A stretch of 10,026 nucleotides of DNA from an uncultured Clostridia bacterium (GTDB lineage Bacteria; Bacillota; Clostridia; Christensenellales; UBA1242). Shown here one piece after another: positions 6,693 through 10,026 of the stretch; within the stretch, counting starts at the first letter, position 1; each line of letters opens with the position of its first letter. A program made the position numbers and the translations under genes. The DNA lies in contig CANQBU010000043.1 of the NCBI GenBank assembly GCA_947589615.1, positions 1 through 10,026 on the forward strand, written 5' to 3'. The notes under the pieces are model-generated. The model did no database searches. It had not been told where the DNA came from and saw only the letters and a program-made list of their open reading frames with translations.

Positions 6693-8468
6693 ATGGAAAA
6701 AGAAAGAAAAGATATAAGCGAAAAATATAAATGGGATTTATCGCCTTTATGCAAGGACGACGATGAATTTTATCAAAAATTAAAGGAATTTAAGGCATTT
6801 TTACCTCAAATTATTGCTTTTGAGGGTAAATTATGCACAAAAGACAAAATTTTGGAGTTTTTAAAACTTGATGAAGAGGTTACAAAATTAATAGAACCCG
6901 CCATAGAATATAGTTACTTAAAAAGAGATGAATGCTTGGATAATGAAAAGTATAACGAGATGAGTGAGAAACTCTCAACAATATTGAATGAGTATAGCAT
7001 AGAAACTTCCTTTGCATCATCTGAATTGCATGAACTTGACGATAGTCTTCTCGATGAAATAATTAAGGATAAAGATTTCAAAGACTACGACAGAATGTTT
7101 AAAGATATTAAACGCTCCAAGAAACATAAACTTTCAAAAGGCGAAGAAAAACTGCTTGCGGGAATGGATTTTTTAGATGGTTATAGTGATAATATGAGAA
7201 ATATTGCCGACCTCGACTTAAAGTTTGGAAGCGTAAAAGATGAAAAAGGGAAAAGATATGTTTTAAATCAATCCAACTACGGAAAACTAATGAGGAGCAA
7301 TGATAGAACATTAAGAAAGGCTACCTTTGAACGATTGAATGGCAAATTTGGTGAGATGATAAACACACTTGCCAGCAATTATATAAACGAGGTAAAAGCC
7401 AATTGCTACTTTGCCAAAATTAGAAAATATGACAGCGCACTTGGAGCGGCACTTTTTAATGAGGAAGTAGAACCTGATGTTTATTACACATTGGTGAAAA
7501 TGGTTCATGAAAACTTAGACCTTTTATTCGATTATTTCAAATTAAAACAAAAGAAAATGGGCTTGAAGGATTTTTATATTTATGATGCAATGGCTTCAAC
7601 AGATGTGGGAAGTGAGAAAAAGTATAGTTACGATGAAGCGATTGAGATAATAAAGAAAGCACTTTCGCCACTTGGAGAAGAATATGTCAATCTTCTTCAA
7701 CGAGCAAAAGATGAGCGCTGGATTGATGTCTTTCATAATAGAGGCAAACGTTCGGGCGCTTATGAAAGTGGAATTTATGGTTTTCATCCCTATGTTTTAA
7801 CAAATTTTGAAGGCGATCTAGATAGCATATTTACTCTTGCACATGAACTTGGACATGCGATGCACTCATATTTTTCTAATAAAAACCAGCCAATGCCTAA
7901 AGCAAACTATACGATATTCTTGGCGGAAATTGCAAGTACGACAAATGAAATTTTGCTCTTAAATTATCTATTAAAGAATTCCAAGGACAAAAATGAAAAG
8001 GATTCACTTTACAATAAACTCTTTGAGGAGGTGAAAAGCACTATTTTCAGACAAACTATGTTTGCTGAATTTGAAGAGGGTGTTCATAGAATGCAACAAG
8101 AGGGCGAGGGGCTTACAAAGGATAAAATCTGTAATTTTTATTATTCTCTTAACGAAAAATATTTTGGACATGTTAAACTCATTGACGAAATTAAATATGA
8201 ATGGGCAAGAATTCCACACTTTTTTACCGCTTTTTATGTATATAAGTATGCGACAGGGATGATAAGCGCGATAACTTTTGCACAACGCATTTTGTCTGGT
8301 GATGAAAATGCAAGAAAGGACTATTTTAAATTTCTTTCAGCGGGGGACAGCGATGCTCCATGCTCAATTTTAAGAAAATCGGGTTGCGACCTTGAAAATA
8401 AGGAAACATTCGATGAATGTTTTAAATATTTGAAAAATATGCTTAAAAATTGGGAAAAATTAGATTAA
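6693..8468 (+). CDS. pepF: Oligoendopeptidase F (M3 family zinc metallopeptidase)
   Basis: 591 residues, close to the usual length of about 600 for PepF. It is a cytoplasmic zinc endopeptidase that cuts short peptides, with roles in peptide turnover and nitrogen supply. The zinc site is H384-E-L-G-H388 with E385 catalytic, and the third ligand is probably E412 in FLAEIASTTNE. Further family marks near the C terminus are YYSLNEKYFG, RIPHFFTAFYVYKYATG (substrate-closing tyrosines) and the FLSAGDSDAP...LRKSGCDL block. No signal peptide is present. The N-terminal opening RKDISEKYKWDLSPL also matches the family. It is the third gene of the operon, 10 bases after the pseudouridine synthase. Its role is metabolically unrelated to RNA modification, so shared growth-linked expression is the simplest reason for the linkage. 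No inactivating change is seen. Confidence 0.97.
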   Translation: MEKERKDISEKYKWDLSPLCKDDDEFYQKLKEFKAFLPQIIAFEGKLCTKDKILEFLKLDEEVTKLIEPAIEYSYLKRDECLDNEKYNEMSEKLSTILNEYSIETSFASSELHELDDSLLDEIIKDKDFKDYDRMFKDIKRSKKHKLSKGEEKLLAGMDFLDGYSDNMRNIADLDLKFGSVKDEKGKRYVLNQSNYGKLMRSNDRTLRKATFERLNGKFGEMINTLASNYINEVKANCYFAKIRKYDSALGAALFNEEVEPDVYYTLVKMVHENLDLLFDYFKLKQKKMGLKDFYIYDAMASTDVGSEKKYSYDEAIEIIKKALSPLGEEYVNLLQRAKDERWIDVFHNRGKRSGAYESGIYGFHPYVLTNFEGDLDSIFTLAHELGHAMHSYFSNKNQPMPKANYTIFLAEIASTTNEILLLNYLLKNSKDKNEKDSLYNKLFEEVKSTIFRQTMFAEFEEGVHRMQQEGEGLTKDKICNFYYSLNEKYFGHVKLIDEIKYEWARIPHFFTAFYVYKYATGMISAITFAQRILSGDENARKDYFKFLSAGDSDAPCSILRKSGCDLENKETFDECFKYLKNMLKNWEKLD

Positions 8469-8487
8469 AAGGGTATTTTATCCTTTT
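8467..8487 (+). terminator. Rho-independent terminator after pepF, overlapping its stop codon
   Basis: The stem AAAAGGGTA (8467-8475) pairs with the ATCC-T-run arm (8479-8487) over 9 pairs with one G-T wobble and a 3-base TTT loop. A long T-rich tract follows (to about 8498). The 5' arm begins within the TAA stop at 8466-8468. The weak stem is compensated by the long U-tract. The GGGTA/ATCC core is like that of the terminator at 2029-2060. Confidence 0.75.
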
Positions 8488-8501
8488 TTTTCTTTTTATC
8501 A

Positions 8502-8530
8502 TAGACATAAGTTATAAAAAATGTTATACT
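8502..8530 (+). promoter_or_regulatory. Sigma-A promoter with extended -10 for the lipoprotein gene
   Basis: The -35 is TAGACA (8502-8507), the spacer is 17 bases, and the -10 is TATACT (8525-8530) with TG at 8522-8523. Predicted transcription starts at about A8537. The leader is then AGAGGTAAAA, about 10 bases, with the SD-like AGAGGT at its 5' end just before ATG 8547. Bases 8518-8537 match 2110-2129 at 19 of 20 positions. Confidence 0.75.
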
Positions 8531-8546
8531 AATATTAGAGGTAAAA

Positions 8547-10026
8547 ATGACAAGATTACATAAAAACTTATTTTCTTTTTTGGTGATTGCGATACTTCTG
8601 TTTTCGGCAGGTATGTTTTGTGCTTGCGGTAAGAAGAATAAGATCGTAGTGACCACTACTGGCAGCGGCACTGTTACAAAAAGAGAGGAAAAAGATGGAT
8701 CATATTATGTTGCGATTCCTGACAAATGGAATGATTTTGTGGGGTGGTATGACGGAAACAACAAAATTGGCGATCAATTGGAATTAAAAATTACAAAGTC
8801 TATACCTTCAAATATAGTTGCAAAGTTTGCATCAAGCGGTCTTCAATCGGCAAATAGAACATTGGAGGCTTTGTATAATAATTACATTTTAGGCGGTGAA
8901 ATGCCAGGTAATTGTTATGAAATAAATACCGATTTTCAATTTAATTATCAAGATGCCGAAAGGGTTCTAGAAGATGCCGGACAGTTTAATGGAATTATAA
9001 GTTTTAATGGTGATGGCGCAAGACTATCTTTCAATACAAACAAAATTGAGATTGCATATACTGATGACACGCAAAATGCAAATTTGTATGTAAATAATGA
9101 TGGTAAAATGAGTACGTATAAAGGGTTAAGTTTAATTTCAAGCATATGGAAGGAATTGAAAGACTATTCTGAAACTTGGACAATTGAAAATGTATTCAAT
9201 GCTGAGTTGCAACGCTTCTTTAAGACAAACTTAGATTACAGAAATATGTTAGGCATAGTAACAAATGCTGAAAATGACACTTCAAAAACGATTTTAAAGT
9301 TAAATTTAAGCAGAATTCTCACACCTTTAAAGAATAATTTAACTCTAAACAATCAAAATCCTTTAATTAGCAAAGTTATCGAAATTTTAACGAAACATTA
9401 TAAATTAACGGTAATTCCCGATGTGATTTTGGGTTTTCATATAGATTATGAAAATAAAAACGATAGGGAATGCATCAAAAATGTAAATATTAGCATTGAC
9501 ATTCCACGAACATATTATTTGACTTTAGATGATAAAGAGGTTCCCATTCCAAAATCTCAAATTGATATAAATTTTGACAATATAAGGTATCAATTTGTAG
9601 ATAAAACATTGCCAGAGAAAAATTTTGATGACTATCCTGTGCCAGACAATAGATTATTGAATTTTAATATTGATGGCAATATGTATTTAAAAAATTCAAC
9701 AAATATTATTGATAATTATAGTATTCAGTTATTTTCCGACTTGAATCCGACGGCATTACTTGTGGGTGACGGTGACTTGCACAAAGTTGATTGGGATAAT
9801 TTAGGTTTTTTGAACTTTAAAATATCACTGATTGATGATGCAACGGAAGAGGGAAGAGCACTTCAGGAGGCAAAACATAAAAATTCAAAAGATTATATAA
9901 ACATTTTAATTGACAGTAAAAGATATGGTTCGAAAGCTCTTGTATATATTGGCTTATATCAACCTGAATCGATATTTACTTTAAATTATTATGTAAATCA
10001 AAGTTTTGATTTGAGTGAAATAGCAA
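8547..10026 (+). CDS. Putative lipoprotein of unknown function, 3' end outside window
   Basis: The frame is open from ATG 8547 to the window edge (493 residues visible) with no stop. The N terminus is a lipoprotein signal: basic MTRLHKN, hydrophobic core LFSFLVIAILLFSAGMF, then FCAC with Cys27 as the likely lipidated residue and GKKNK after it. Cys25 gives a second, less likely choice. The mature protein would sit on the outer face of the membrane. Residues 64-70 (FVGWYDG) after VAIPDKWND resemble part of an InlB B-repeat/Flg_new-like module, a weak match. The rest is Asn/Asp-rich, with many alternating hydrophobic residues suggesting beta structure (for example VNISIDIP, LNFNIDGNMYL). I do not recognise the family. 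It has its own promoter and follows a terminator, so it starts a new unit; partners would lie beyond the window. Confident as a gene and fairly confident as a lipoprotein. Confidence 0.85.
   Translation, partial: MTRLHKNLFSFLVIAILLFSAGMFCACGKKNKIVVTTTGSGTVTKREEKDGSYYVAIPDKWNDFVGWYDGNNKIGDQLELKITKSIPSNIVAKFASSGLQSANRTLEALYNNYILGGEMPGNCYEINTDFQFNYQDAERVLEDAGQFNGIISFNGDGARLSFNTNKIEIAYTDDTQNANLYVNNDGKMSTYKGLSLISSIWKELKDYSETWTIENVFNAELQRFFKTNLDYRNMLGIVTNAENDTSKTILKLNLSRILTPLKNNLTLNNQNPLISKVIEILTKHYKLTVIPDVILGFHIDYENKNDRECIKNVNISIDIPRTYYLTLDDKEVPIPKSQIDINFDNIRYQFVDKTLPEKNFDDYPVPDNRLLNFNIDGNMYLKNSTNIIDNYSIQLFSDLNPTALLVGDGDLHKVDWDNLGFLNFKISLIDDATEEGRALQEAKHKNSKDYINILIDSKRYGSKALVYIGLYQPESIFTLNYYVNQSFDLSEIA

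Noticed and set aside
8465..8671. Minus-strand frame covering the terminator, promoter and start of the lipoprotein gene
   Set aside because: It crosses a terminator hairpin and a promoter on the other strand and ends in a Lys-rich tail encoded by the T-tract; not protein-like.
1..10026. Mycoplasma-like recoding of TGA to Trp
   Set aside because: Trp residues at conserved positions use TGG, long genes read through without in-frame TGA, and all stops are TAA, so the standard code suffices.

Overview
The window is AT-rich DNA from a low-GC Gram-positive bacterium. It most resembles an uncultured gut Bacillota (Clostridia-like or a related reduced lineage). The grounds are the A/T-rich codon choice, sigma-A type promoters, strong AGGAG ribosome sites, A-tract/U-tract hairpin terminators, a lipoprotein with a Gram-positive-style signal, and protein families common in such genomes. 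Trp is read from TGG and all six visible stop codons are TAA, so nothing suggests a recoded UGA. All recognised genes are on the + strand. The taxonomic placement is inference.

Layout: (1) 1-2017 is the end of an ABC export module: the C-terminal half of an ATPase overlapping an ABC-2 type permease that carries a very large extracytoplasmic domain, closed by a hairpin terminator. (2) 2094-5090 is a self-contained single-gene unit: an extended -10 promoter, a 967-residue protein with about 18 BspA-type leucine-rich repeats plus a long non-repeat C-terminal half, and its own terminator. The protein has no signal peptide or anchor, so it should be cytoplasmic. Its start codon falls at the predicted transcription start, so its mRNA is probably leaderless. 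(3) 5100-8487 is a three-gene operon: an RlmI/K-like SAM-dependent methyltransferase, an RluA-type pseudouridine synthase (13-base overlap) and oligoendopeptidase F (10-base gap), ended by a terminator that overlaps the last stop codon. The first two are RNA modification enzymes and the third is a peptide-recycling enzyme. (4) 8502-10026 is another promoter and the start of a lipoprotein of unknown function that runs off the window.

The four units look transcriptionally separate. The main points for a second look are the cytoplasmic LRR protein with its Cys/His-containing C-terminal domain, and the near-identical 20-base core promoter shared by this gene and the lipoprotein gene. In one case that promoter gives a predicted leaderless start, in the other a leader of about 10 bases with an SD site. 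No RNA genes, insertion sequences, CRISPR arrays or phage genes were seen, and no gene-free stretch exceeds about 110 bases.
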